From: Tissierella simiarum
GTDB lineage: Bacteria; Bacillota; Clostridia; Tissierellales; Tissierellaceae
Length of the DNA: 64,000 nt
Reading direction: 5' to 3'
Assembly (NCBI RefSeq): GCF_018917865.1
Contig: NZ_JAHLPM010000002.1
Location: forward strand, 248,001 to 312,000
Position numbers and translations under genes: made by a program. Positions 43,145 through 51,628 of the stretch are shown here, piece by piece; the stretch's first letter is position 1; each line of letters starts with the position of its first letter. The notes under the pieces are model-generated. The model was not told the origin of the DNA and made no database searches. It saw only the letters and a program-made list of their open reading frames with translations.

Positions 43145-44278
43145 ATGAAGAAAAATATATTCATATTTATATTGTCCTTATTTCTCACATTTTCAGTGGT
43201 TTATGGAGAATCCGATGATACGATAGAAGAATTTGATTCTTTTACAGAAAATGCAGTAGTATTAGAGGCTAGTAAAATTGAAGAAAAAAGTAACGATGCT
43301 TTTGAAGAACAAATTCAATATGTTAAATTAAAAATTACCAGCGGCAAATATAAGAATAAGATAATTGATGTAGAAAATATTTTATCTAATAACTTTGCCT
43401 ACGATATAGTTGTAAAGAAAGGAGATAAAGTAGTAGTCATAATAGAAGACTATGGAAATGAAAACATAAAAGCATTTATAGCCGATTATTCACGCCAAAA
43501 TTACCTACTCTATCTAAGCCTTGTATTCATAGCTTTAATAATAATCATTGGAAAAGGGAAAGGTGTAAAAGCAGTAATATCCCTTATTTTTACTGTATTA
43601 GCAGTATTAAAAGTACTTCTTCCCTTAATGCTTAAAGGAGTAAATCCAGTCCCAATTTCTATTCTAATATCTATAGGTGTTACAGTCGTTACCATATTCC
43701 TAATAGGGGGAATAAATAATAAAAGCTTTGCTGCTATTATAGGAACTACGGCAGGTGTTGTAATGGCTGGACTAATTTCCTATTATGTAGGAAGTAAAGT
43801 TCAATTAACAGGCCTTAGTAGCGAAGAAGCAACTATGTTAATGTATATTCCACAAAATATATCTTTTGACTTTAAAAACTTGCTATTTTCAGGAATAATA
43901 TTAGGTGCTTTAGGAGCAGTAATGGATGTAGGAATGTCTATTGCATCTTCCATAGAAGAAATTCATAATGCTAATAATAGTCTAACAAGAAAAGAACTTT
44001 TTTCTGCAGGAATGAATGTAGGCAGAGATGTTATGGGAACTATGACAAATACTTTAATTTTAGCTTATACTGGAAGTTCAATACCTCTTTTGCTCTTGTT
44101 TATGGCTTATGAAACTTCTATAGTTAAAATACTAAACTTAGATGTTATTGCTACAGAAATTATCAGATCCCTTGCTGGAAGTATAGGATTGGTTCTTACA
44201 ATACCTTTAACGGCTTTAGTAGCAAGTTTCTTAATAAAAAGGGATAAAAATAAAGATGAAAATATAGATAAACAATAA
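43145..44278 (+). CDS. YibE/F-family membrane protein
   Basis: 377 aa with CGGAGGGG upstream. A signal peptide (about 1-21) is followed by an extracytoplasmic beta domain with KLKITSGKYKNKIIDVEN (about 45-115), then seven to eight TM helices with the YibE/F motifs (LGALGAVMDVGMSIASSIEEI, GRDVMGTMTNTLILAY). Function unknown; proposed transporters. Monocistronic. Confidence 0.9.
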   Translation: MKKNIFIFILSLFLTFSVVYGESDDTIEEFDSFTENAVVLEASKIEEKSNDAFEEQIQYVKLKITSGKYKNKIIDVENILSNNFAYDIVVKKGDKVVVIIEDYGNENIKAFIADYSRQNYLLYLSLVFIALIIIIGKGKGVKAVISLIFTVLAVLKVLLPLMLKGVNPVPISILISIGVTVVTIFLIGGINNKSFAAIIGTTAGVVMAGLISYYVGSKVQLTGLSSEEATMLMYIPQNISFDFKNLLFSGIILGALGAVMDVGMSIASSIEEIHNANNSLTRKELFSAGMNVGRDVMGTMTNTLILAYTGSSIPLLLLFMAYETSIVKILNLDVIATEIIRSLAGSIGLVLTIPLTALVASFLIKRDKNKDENIDKQ

Positions 44279-44284
44279 TTAGAA

Positions 44285-44328
44285 GAAAGCAGCCAAATAC
44301 CTAACAGTTTTAGCTGCTTTTCTTTTTT
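44285..44328 (+). terminator. Terminator of the yibE/F-like gene
   Basis: AAAGCAGC / GCTGCTTT with a 19-nt loop, followed by TCTTTTTT. Confidence 0.85.
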
Positions 44329-44361
44329 AATATTATATTTATAACTCTTAAATAAAACATT

Positions 44362-44406
44362 TTAATATATTTATTTTAAAAATATTAATATATTTATTTT
44401 AAAAAT
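44362..44406. repeat. Two-copy tandem repeat, 23-bp period
   Basis: A 22-nt AT-only block (beginning TTAATATATTTATTTT) occurs at 44362-44383 and again at 44385-44406. From here to 44610 there is no gene; a hairpin TGGGTA / TACCCA (44550-44566) precedes the tldD ribosome site. Confidence 0.6.
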
Positions 44407-44610
44407 TAATTTTTTTAAAATATAGATTGACATTATTAATTAGCAATAGTAATATGTAATCAAGAATATATTATCCTAACATTAAATATACATATTTTAT
44501 GACTATGACAAAATTTATATAGCCTATGGATAATAGCGACATAGATTTATGGGTATTAATTACCCAATAGGAATTACTCTTTAACTACAAAATAAATAAG
44601 GAGGGACTCT

Positions 44611-45948
44611 ATGTTTAACTTTCCAAAAAATCTTTATACAGATGTAAGGCTAGAGAACGTTTTTACCAGTGAAATTACTTATGAGAATGGAGAACTAAGA
44701 CAAAACTTGAAAAGAAACCTTAAAGGAGGCTTTATAAGAATCTTTGATGGACAAAGATGGTACTATAGCTCCACAACGGACGTAGATAATATACAAGAAG
44801 AGATAAACAAACTTGCACTTATGGCTAAAGAAAATGAAAATATAATGGATGATCCTGTTGTGAAAAATTTTCAAGTTAATAAAGGAGAATTTCTCCACTT
44901 TAATGAAAATGACATCTTAAAAATAAGCCAAGAAGAAAAATTAGATCTTCTAAAATCATATTTCCCTATTATTGAAAATAAGAAAGAAATTAAAATATGG
45001 CGAGCCATATATGTAGATCGTAAGACTACAAAAGAATTTTATTCTAGCAAAGGAGCAGATTTAAAATTTGATTATCAAACTTGTGCCTTAGCATTTAGAT
45101 ATTCTTTAAATATAGAAGGCAAAACATTAAATAACGGCTATGATAAAACTTTTACAGACTTTAATGAGCTTAAATCACTTCATAAAGGTCTTAAAAAGAA
45201 TCTGGTTAGAGATATTGAATTTACTAAGTCTGCAAAACCTATAACGCCCGGAAAATATACCGTTATACTTTCACCTGTTGCGACTGGAGTATTTACTCAT
45301 GAAAGCTTTGGACATAAAAGTGAGGCAGACTTCATGATTGGAGATGAAACCATGATGAAAGAATGGGCTATCGGCAAGAAGGTAGGAGCAGACAATCTGT
45401 CTATTGTTGATAGAGGAGATGTTTTTGGCAGTGGTTTTGTACCTTTTGATGATGAAGGAACTAAATCTAATAAAACTTACTTAATCAAAGATGGAATCCT
45501 TACCGGAAGACTTCATAGCTGCGTTACTGCAGAATCTCTTGAAGAAAATCCTACTGGTAATGCCAGAGCTATAAACTTTGAATTCGAACCTATAGTCAGA
45601 ATGACAACTACTTATATAGAAGCTGGAGATAAGACGAAAGAAGAACTTATTTCAGGGGTAAAAGAGGGGATATTGGTAGAAGAAATATCTCATGGTTCAG
45701 GTATGTCTACTTTCACTATTGCACCTAGTATATCTTATATGATTAGAGATGGAAAGGTTGCAGAGCCTGTAAATATATCGGTAATCAGTGGAAATGTAAT
45801 GGAAACTTTATACGAAATAGATGGTATTTCAAAAGAAATAGAATTACTTTCTTTCTCTCTAGGCGGCTGTGGGAAACTTGAGCAATATCCTCTTCCTGTA
45901 GGCATGGGGGGACCTTATATAAGAGTAAACAATATAACGGTACAATAG
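44611..45948 (+). CDS. tldD: TldD metallopeptidase subunit
   Basis: 445 aa with AAGGAGGG upstream. Zinc motif HExxxH in FTHESFGHKSEADF and later Cys/His ligand region (LHSCVTAESLEENPTGNAR). TldD carries the catalytic metal and works with TldE (PmbA) on unfolded peptides; in E. coli the pair matures microcin B17 and degrades CcdA. tldE follows 11 bp later. It is about 2.4 kb from a candidate RiPP cluster, which may or may not be meaningful since tldDE also occurs alone. Confidence 0.95.
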   Translation: MFNFPKNLYTDVRLENVFTSEITYENGELRQNLKRNLKGGFIRIFDGQRWYYSSTTDVDNIQEEINKLALMAKENENIMDDPVVKNFQVNKGEFLHFNENDILKISQEEKLDLLKSYFPIIENKKEIKIWRAIYVDRKTTKEFYSSKGADLKFDYQTCALAFRYSLNIEGKTLNNGYDKTFTDFNELKSLHKGLKKNLVRDIEFTKSAKPITPGKYTVILSPVATGVFTHESFGHKSEADFMIGDETMMKEWAIGKKVGADNLSIVDRGDVFGSGFVPFDDEGTKSNKTYLIKDGILTGRLHSCVTAESLEENPTGNARAINFEFEPIVRMTTTYIEAGDKTKEELISGVKEGILVEEISHGSGMSTFTIAPSISYMIRDGKVAEPVNISVISGNVMETLYEIDGISKEIELLSFSLGGCGKLEQYPLPVGMGGPYIRVNNITVQ

Positions 45949-45959
45949 GAGGGGAAGTC

Positions 45960-47189
45960 ATGGTAAAAGAAAAATATATAAAAAGGTTTAAAGAAATAAG
46001 CGTAAATATAGTTCAAACTGAAATACAATCTGTTAGGAGAAAAGATATAACTAAAACAGGTTTAAGAATTTACGAAAACGGTTATATAGGCGTTGCAGGA
46101 GCTGTAGGAAAAATAGATGAAACTGAGCTTGAAAAAAGAGCTGTAGAGAATCTAAATCTTAAAATTCCATATCCTTATGAGCCATCAAGTAATCATATTG
46201 AAGAAGTAGACTATAGTAAAGAAATATTTTCTGATGAAGCTTTTGTAAATGAAGTTGAAGAATTACTAAATATATTAAAAGTAGAATTTAAAGACTTCAT
46301 TTTCTCAAATCATATATCCATCAGAGAAACAGAAACTAAATTAATAAATAATATAGGGCTGAATCTAACTCATAGAGATAAAATGATGGAGACACAACTA
46401 ATTATAAAAGAAAAATCATCGGTTAATGTTTTTGATTCAATGGCATTATCTATAGATAGACAATACAATAGAGAAAGTCTTTTAAATAATATAAGAGAAT
46501 CATTAATAGCTTATAGAAATAAAGTTAAGCTTCCCGTAGAAGGAAAACAACCTGTAGTATTTATGGCAGTTGATATGCTTCCTCTTAGGAAGATTCTAGA
46601 AGAGTTAGATGGTTATAAGGTGGGAACAGGTGCTTCTTTATTTAAAGATTTTATTGGAAAGAAAAAATTTAATGAAGGATTTACTTTATATCAAAGTTCG
46701 CAAAAAGAGGATTTAACAGAATCTGAATTCTTTGATGCAGAAGGCGTTATAAATAAAGACTATAAATATACTTTAATAGAGAAAGGTAAAATATTAGCTC
46801 CCTATACAGATAAAAAAACTGCAAGCCAATTTAATTTACCTTTAACAGGCAGTGCTTCAGCAGAGTATGATAAAGTTCCTTCTTTATCTGCTAGAAACTT
46901 TAAGGTAGCATCTAGTAATAAAACTTTAAAGGAACTTTTAAATGGACAGTTGGGAGTAGCAGTCTTTGTAGCTTCTGGTGGGGATTTTACTGCAGAAGGA
47001 GTTTTCGGTACACCTGTTCAGCTAGCTTTCTTAACTGATGGAGAAAAACTTATAGGAAGACTTCCTGAGCTTACTATATCTGGTGAGTTGTATTCAATGT
47101 TTGGAGATGACTTTATAGGAAGATCTGAGGACAAAGCTTTCTTAGGAGAAAATGCTGTAGCTTTTAATTTAAATGTTAATTATATATAA
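45960..47189 (+). CDS. tldE: TldE/PmbA subunit
   Basis: 409 aa; PmbA/TldA-TldE fold without the HExxxH motif, so the non-catalytic partner of TldD. SVRRKDITKTGLRIYENGYIGVAG near the N-terminus, FVASGGDFTAEGVFGTPVQLAFL and GRLPELTISGELYSMF near the end. Operon with tldD; perfect terminator behind. Confidence 0.94.
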   Translation: MVKEKYIKRFKEISVNIVQTEIQSVRRKDITKTGLRIYENGYIGVAGAVGKIDETELEKRAVENLNLKIPYPYEPSSNHIEEVDYSKEIFSDEAFVNEVEELLNILKVEFKDFIFSNHISIRETETKLINNIGLNLTHRDKMMETQLIIKEKSSVNVFDSMALSIDRQYNRESLLNNIRESLIAYRNKVKLPVEGKQPVVFMAVDMLPLRKILEELDGYKVGTGASLFKDFIGKKKFNEGFTLYQSSQKEDLTESEFFDAEGVINKDYKYTLIEKGKILAPYTDKKTASQFNLPLTGSASAEYDKVPSLSARNFKVASSNKTLKELLNGQLGVAVFVASGGDFTAEGVFGTPVQLAFLTDGEKLIGRLPELTISGELYSMFGDDFIGRSEDKAFLGENAVAFNLNVNYI

Positions 47190-47192
47190 ATG

Positions 47193-47244
47193 AAAAATGG
47201 TCAAATCTGCTTTATTTTAAGTCAGTAGATTTGACCATTTTTTT
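47193..47244 (+). terminator. Terminator of tldDE
   Basis: AAAAATGGTCAAATCT / AGATTTGACCATTTTT, 16 bp, with an AT-rich loop and T tail. Confidence 0.92.
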
Positions 47245-47427
47245 AATTATTGTTCAATATTTAATTTACTCGGATAATGAACATGAACTATTTTAATTTG
47301 GAAATTTTATATTATAATGGGTATAACATGAAAGAATCCAAAAGAAATATAGGGATAAAATATATTCCTTATATTTTTCAAAAAAGACATCTACCTTTAG
47401 GCAGATGCCATAATCTTAAATACTTAC

Positions 47428-47796
47428 TTAATGACTACAATCATGATGATTACAACTATTATTTATTGAGAACTCTGTTAGTTCATTTCTTTTTAATAGT
47501 TCAATATTTTTTAAAACCGTTTCATTAGCAACTCTATATACTTTAATTCCTTGATTATTTAGTTTCATCAATGCTCCAGCACCAATTCCGCCAACTAAAA
47601 TAGCATCAACATTCTCTCCTCCAAGTGCCTTTAGAGGTTGACACATACCATGAGAATGATTTAAATCTCCATTTTTAATTACCTTAATTTGCTCATTTTC
47701 TAAATCATAAATTAAGAAAAATGGAGCCGTTCCAAAGTGGTTATAAGCAATACTCTCTAATCCTTTATTTTCTTCTACAGGAATACATATTTTCAT
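47428..47796 (-). CDS. NifX/NafY-like dinitrogenase iron-molybdenum cofactor domain protein
   Basis: 122 aa. MKICIPVEENKGLESIAYNH, then FGTAPFFLIYD, KALGGENVDAILVGGIGAGALMKLNNQGIKVY: the NifX/NifB C-terminal fold widespread in anaerobes without nitrogenase. C-terminal tail CNHHDCSH may bind metal. It lies 20 bp behind an ArsR regulator and is almost surely under its control. Confidence 0.9.
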   Translation of the reverse strand: MKICIPVEENKGLESIAYNHFGTAPFFLIYDLENEQIKVIKNGDLNHSHGMCQPLKALGGENVDAILVGGIGAGALMKLNNQGIKVYRVANETVLKNIELLKRNELTEFSINNSCNHHDCSH

Positions 47797-47816
47797 ATTC
47801 TTTCTCCTTTCAATTT

Positions 47817-48182
47817 TTACTTATTATTTCTTTGACAACATTTATTTTTATTTGCTTTACATGATGCTCTACATTCATTAGGAATATGTATATCTAACTT
47901 GCAATTAATCATTGTATGATCATTGTTCATTTGTTCAATAAATTTTATTATTTCTAAAAGAATTGGTTCTTGTAAATCGTAATGAACATAATACCCTACT
48001 TTCTCTCCCAAAATAATTCCCACTTCTTTTAGAACCTTTATATGTTGAGATACTGCTGCTTCAGAAATATCTAAATGTTTTGCAATTCCTTTAGCACATA
48101 TTCTCCTTTTAGAAAGTATTATTAATATTTTTAGTCTAGTTTCATCACCCAGTGCCTTAAATATCTGTACTATTTGTTCCAT
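47817..48182 (-). CDS. ArsR-family regulator with Cys-rich C-terminal tail
   Basis: 121 aa. Winged helix: IFKALGDETRLKILIILSKRRICAKGIAKHLDISEAAVSQHIKVLK. A tail of Cys residues (MINC... NECRASCKANKNKCC) is likely the sensing site for metal or redox signals. Cotranscribed with the NifX-like gene from a promoter with a perfect palindromic operator. Confidence 0.9.
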   Translation of the reverse strand: MEQIVQIFKALGDETRLKILIILSKRRICAKGIAKHLDISEAAVSQHIKVLKEVGIILGEKVGYYVHYDLQEPILLEIIKFIEQMNNDHTMINCKLDIHIPNECRASCKANKNKCCQRNNK

Positions 48183-48200
48183 TATTTACCCCTCTAATTT

Positions 48201-48253
48201 TTAATTAAGTAAATACTTAATTAAATAATATTATACTTAACTAAAAATGTCAA
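48201..48253 (-). promoter_or_regulatory. Promoter and palindromic operator of the ArsR-NifX operon
   Basis: TTGACA (48248-48253), 17-bp spacer, TATTAT (48225-48230) on the minus strand. A perfect inverted repeat TTAATTAAGTA-AA-TACTTAATTAA (48201-48224) lies directly downstream, likely the ArsR autoregulatory site. A related half-site (TTAGTTAAGTA) sits in the spacer. Confidence 0.75.
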
Positions 48254-48361
48254 TGCAAAATTTGACATTTACTTATAATTTCTAAGTATTAATTTCTCTT
48301 CATTTACTAGGAATGTTTTGAAAGGAAAATAGGATACTTTAACACTGTCCCCTAAAAAATA

Positions 48362-48410
48362 AAAGCCCCGCAGTAAAACAGGAAAATTCCTGCATTTACT
48401 GCGAGGTTTT
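48362..48410. terminator. Long hairpin terminator downstream of the arginase remnant
   Basis: The arms CGCAGTAAA / TTTACTGCG and CAGGAA / TTCCTG form a ~20-bp stem with small internal loops. On the minus strand it is followed by TTTTATTTTTT, suited to end a transcript coming from the RiPP/arginase side. Confidence 0.7.
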
Positions 48411-48467
48411 AGAATCAACTTTATTTTTATAGAGTGGAGTTTATTGTATATATACAATTGTAGTTTA

Positions 48468-48606
48468 TTAAAAAAGTTTGATCATTCTATTCTATATAAA
48501 CATTGATTTTATATAGAATAGAAATATTATCTTTTGAAAAAAGATTAATCAAAATTAATATTATTTATTTTAGATTATTAAATTTTTTTAAAAAAGTTTG
48601 ATCATT
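48468..48606. repeat. 19-bp direct repeat, 120 bp apart, with a 16-bp inverted repeat between
   Basis: TTAAAAAAGTTTGATCATT occurs at 48468-48486 and 48588-48606. Between them a perfect inverted repeat (TTCTATTCTATATAAA at 48485-48500 and its complement at 48508-48523) forms a strong hairpin. It lies just 3' of the arginase remnant at the island edge. Possible transposon-end or recombination remnant; no function assigned. Confidence 0.55.
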
Positions 48607-48621
48607 TTTAATAAATTATAT

Positions 48622-49158
48622 TTATCTGCTATTAGGTAAATCAAATTCTATATTAAATATTTTACATATCTTTTTACAAATATTCAAAGAATTACCCCAT
48701 CCTCCTGAACATTCTGGACTCAAACTTATAGTTATTACCTCTATCTTACCACTCTCATAAGCGTTAGCAATAGGTATAAATATTTTGCATAAGAAATCAT
48801 CTGAGAATATTTGTATACAATCATCGATATTGTCTGTTAAAGAATCTATAAAGTAGTCTATATCTATATTGAAAATCCATTTATAATCGTCTAATTTAAA
48901 TTGATTTTCTATATAATAAGGAATTTCCCACATTTTATCTTCATAATCTATGTTTACATTTTCTGGCCTATCCCCTTCATTATGTGTTACAAATCAACAT
49001 CTATTTAGCAATTTAGAATAACATTCTAAAAATAATGATAAATAATTATCCCATCTAAATAATTTTACTACACCAAAATCTCCATCATAGGACAAATTTA
49101 AATAATCTTCTATATTTATATTAAGCATATCAGGCATATATTTTTTTCAGATATCCAT
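48622..49158 (-). pseudogene. Broken peptide-arginase-like gene (UPF0489/OspR type)
   Basis: The intact 103-codon tail holds WIFNIDIDYFIDSL, CIQIFSDDFL and the family-like VITISLSPECSGGWGNS, which I recognise as UPF0489/peptide arginase (Arg-to-Orn in RiPPs). In the same frame upstream the coding continues (MPDMLNINIEDYLNLSYD..., LFRWDNYLSLFLECY, FVTHNEGDRPENV) but is cut by TGA at 48994-48996 and another at 49147-49149, both plausibly former Trp (TGG) codons. The N-terminus is missing, replaced by IS3 debris. Selenocysteine is an alternative for the TGAs but no good SECIS follows. Confidence 0.55.
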
Positions 49159-49837
49159 TTTACTATATAAAGTTTTGTTTAATTCCCTTCCCTGAGTTCC
49201 TTGATTTCTTTTTTTATGCGATTGCCTTAGTCGCCACTTTGTGCCCTTGACATTTTCAGTCTTTATCTGATTTGCGTAGGCATCAATGAACTCATTCGGG
49301 TGGCTGATATTTGAACAGCATGTGCTACAATAATATCCTTATATTTGCTACACTTTTTTGTTGACAAAAACAGTTGACAACACGGGGATTGCAGACAATA
49401 ATTGTAATTGGGTTTTGTGAAGCGCTCTTCTTCATAAAACCCTTAACTATGCTTTTATAATAGCAATTGTTAAAGGCGAACTCTGTTTTAATAATCTTAT
49501 ACATAGCTTCTGCAATGGCATTGTCATATGGGCAACCTTTATTGCTTATGAGCGTTTGATGTCAAAAGAAGCCATAATCTCGTCAACAATCCTATTTTTA
49601 AACTCACTTCCCCTGTCGGTATGGAAAATCCCCATACTTGAGAGCGGCACGCTTGCCGAATAAAAAGCCTTTTTAACAAGCAGGGCATCCTTAGGGTTTT
49701 CCTTGGTTAAACTTTCTATCCACTTTATTTGGCGTTTTATCCTCATTTGTCTTGCTTTTATGCTTTTTAAACTGTTTGATTGTATAATTAGACACATACT
49801 TTGTCAGCAGGTCCTTCGTTGTTCAGAACCTATATAA
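49159..49837 (-). mobile_element. Degenerate IS3-family transposase remnant
   Basis: Fragments of an OrfB integrase domain: SLKSIKARQMRIKRQIKW, GIFHTDRGSEFKNRIVDEIM (49546-49797), then after a frame change GCPYDNAIAEAMYKIIKTEF. Many stops and shifts follow. No clear terminal inverted repeats seen. It separates the ABC genes from the arginase remnant and probably truncated it. Confidence 0.75.
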
Positions 49838-51628
49838 CTAATTATCTCTATTCACATACCAAGCAGACTGTGCTTCCCACATTGTTGCATACTTACCCTT
49901 ACGCTCAATCAATTCATCATGACACCCAACATCAACAATCTTACCCTTGTCCATTACTACAATTCGATTAGCAAATTTGGCCGAAGCAAGGCGGTGTGTT
50001 ACCAAAATGGTACATTTATCTTTCGATAAACGCTTAAATTGGCTATAAACCCGTTCTTCCTCAATGGGATCTATAGCAGCGGTTGGCTCGTCAAGCACAA
50101 TGAGGCTATTTGTTTTATAAAGTCCACGAGCTATGGCTATTCGCTGCCACTGTCCTCCAGAAAGGTCAATGCCACCAAATTCAGTTGAAAGCATTGTGTC
50201 AAGTGTGACAGAGTCGTCACCAAATTCACAATCTTGAAGAACTCTTTGTATATTGTCATGATTTTGAATTTCTTTCGTATTGCTGATCGCTACATTTTCT
50301 GCTAATGTCATCTTATAACACAAAAAATCTTGAAAAACACCCGAAGTTTCTCTAAAAATTGAACTAGGGTGTGTGTTGCTACTATTTTGTCCACCTATTT
50401 CTACTGTACCATTATCGGGACGGTAAAGCCCAACAAGTAGGCGGACCAAGGTGGATTTACCAGCACCGTTCTCGCCCACAATGGCAATTGTTTCACCCTC
50501 TGAAATAGTAATCGTTGCACCTTGCACTGCCATTTTATTTCTTCCAGGATAAGTAAAATTTACATCTTTTGCTACAATTCCTTTTGAGAAGTCAATAACA
50601 GCCTCTTCTCCATCTACTTCCTCCATATCCATCAATCTATAGTATATTTCAATTTTACCTATAGTTTCACTACCTTGACTAACCTGTATTGATACTAGTT
50701 CCTCAGCCATAGAAAAAATTTGTGAAAGTACTCCAAAAACCGCTACAAAGGTACCAATGCTAATTTCTCCAGACATAGCCGAATTAAAAAGCATTATAGT
50801 GGATACTCCGAATCCAATAAATGACACCAAACCAAGAATTAATCGGATAAAAGCTGCTTTTCGCTCTACTTTCCACGTCTTTGTTGTCAATAATAACAAT
50901 GTATTACTGAAAAGGTTCCTAAAGAAACCAAAAGCCCCAAGTATACGAGTTTCTTTGAAGGACAGTTGGCTTGATATAGCTTTTTTATAGTAAGTATACT
51001 GACGACGAAGAGGCGCACTTTCATTTTCTAACCCTATAAACACCTTCACCTGAACTAATTGCCCCAAAATCGCTGGTACAAATGACACGAAAATTATTAA
51101 CGGAAGTAGGGGCGATAGTCCAAAAAAATAAATGGATACAGATACAAAAAATACACCATAATATGTGAACAAACGCAAGCAATTGGTAGAAAAACTTCCT
51201 AATGCCTCATATTCTATACACCTTTTCGATTTGTCTATGTTGTCCAAAAAATTGGGATCTTCAAAATGCTTTGCTGATACACGACTAAGCTTTAGCATAA
51301 GTTCCGACATAAACTTACCAACATTTTTATATGATACATAACCTAGCAAGTACTTATCAATACCCCTAAGCACCTGTTGAACTACAGTTACAGCTGCCAT
51401 TGTGCCTAATGCAATCCCAACCTGCGAATAGCTGGCATAACCCCTGCTCGCCTCAGTGATTAAGTCGAATAATTGTTGCGTGACTAAAATCCCTACTATC
51501 CACGAAAGAGAACTAAGTACTGCAATACCATGTTCTAACACAGCCCAACCTTTGGAAGCCTTTATATACTGTAAAATAGACCGAAACACAACGCATACAA
51601 TTCCATACTTGGATCTTTTCTCTATCAT
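49838..51628 (-). CDS. ABC transporter, fused permease-ATPase (second half of RiPP exporter)
   Basis: 596 aa with GAGGAGG upstream; its ATG overlaps the stop of the preceding ABC gene (ATGA). Six TM helices (about 20-330), then the nucleotide-binding domain: Walker A IVGENGAGKSTLVRLL, signature LSGGQWQRIAIARGL, Walker B IVLDEPTAAIDPIEE, H-loop LVTHRLASA. No N-terminal C39 peptidase domain. It likely forms a heterodimer with the 51625-53415 product and exports the modified peptide. Confidence 0.92.
   Translation of the reverse strand: MIEKRSKYGIVCVVFRSILQYIKASKGWAVLEHGIAVLSSLSWIVGILVTQQLFDLITEASRGYASYSQVGIALGTMAAVTVVQQVLRGIDKYLLGYVSYKNVGKFMSELMLKLSRVSAKHFEDPNFLDNIDKSKRCIEYEALGSFSTNCLRLFTYYGVFFVSVSIYFFGLSPLLPLIIFVSFVPAILGQLVQVKVFIGLENESAPLRRQYTYYKKAISSQLSFKETRILGAFGFFRNLFSNTLLLLTTKTWKVERKAAFIRLILGLVSFIGFGVSTIMLFNSAMSGEISIGTFVAVFGVLSQIFSMAEELVSIQVSQGSETIGKIEIYYRLMDMEEVDGEEAVIDFSKGIVAKDVNFTYPGRNKMAVQGATITISEGETIAIVGENGAGKSTLVRLLVGLYRPDNGTVEIGGQNSSNTHPSSIFRETSGVFQDFLCYKMTLAENVAISNTKEIQNHDNIQRVLQDCEFGDDSVTLDTMLSTEFGGIDLSGGQWQRIAIARGLYKTNSLIVLDEPTAAIDPIEEERVYSQFKRLSKDKCTILVTHRLASAKFANRIVVMDKGKIVDVGCHDELIERKGKYATMWEAQSAWYVNRDN

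Noticed and set aside
44361-44410. CRISPR-like repeat
   Set aside because: Only two AT-only copies with one-base spacing; no spacers.
47277-47528. 83-codon plus-strand frame after tldE
   Set aside because: It overlaps the end of the NifX-like gene on the other strand, has no ribosome site and resembles no protein.
48994-48996. Selenocysteine at the TGA in the arginase-like gene
   Set aside because: No good stem-loop follows, a second TGA lies upstream, and the locus is eroded by IS3 remains; nonsense mutation is simpler.
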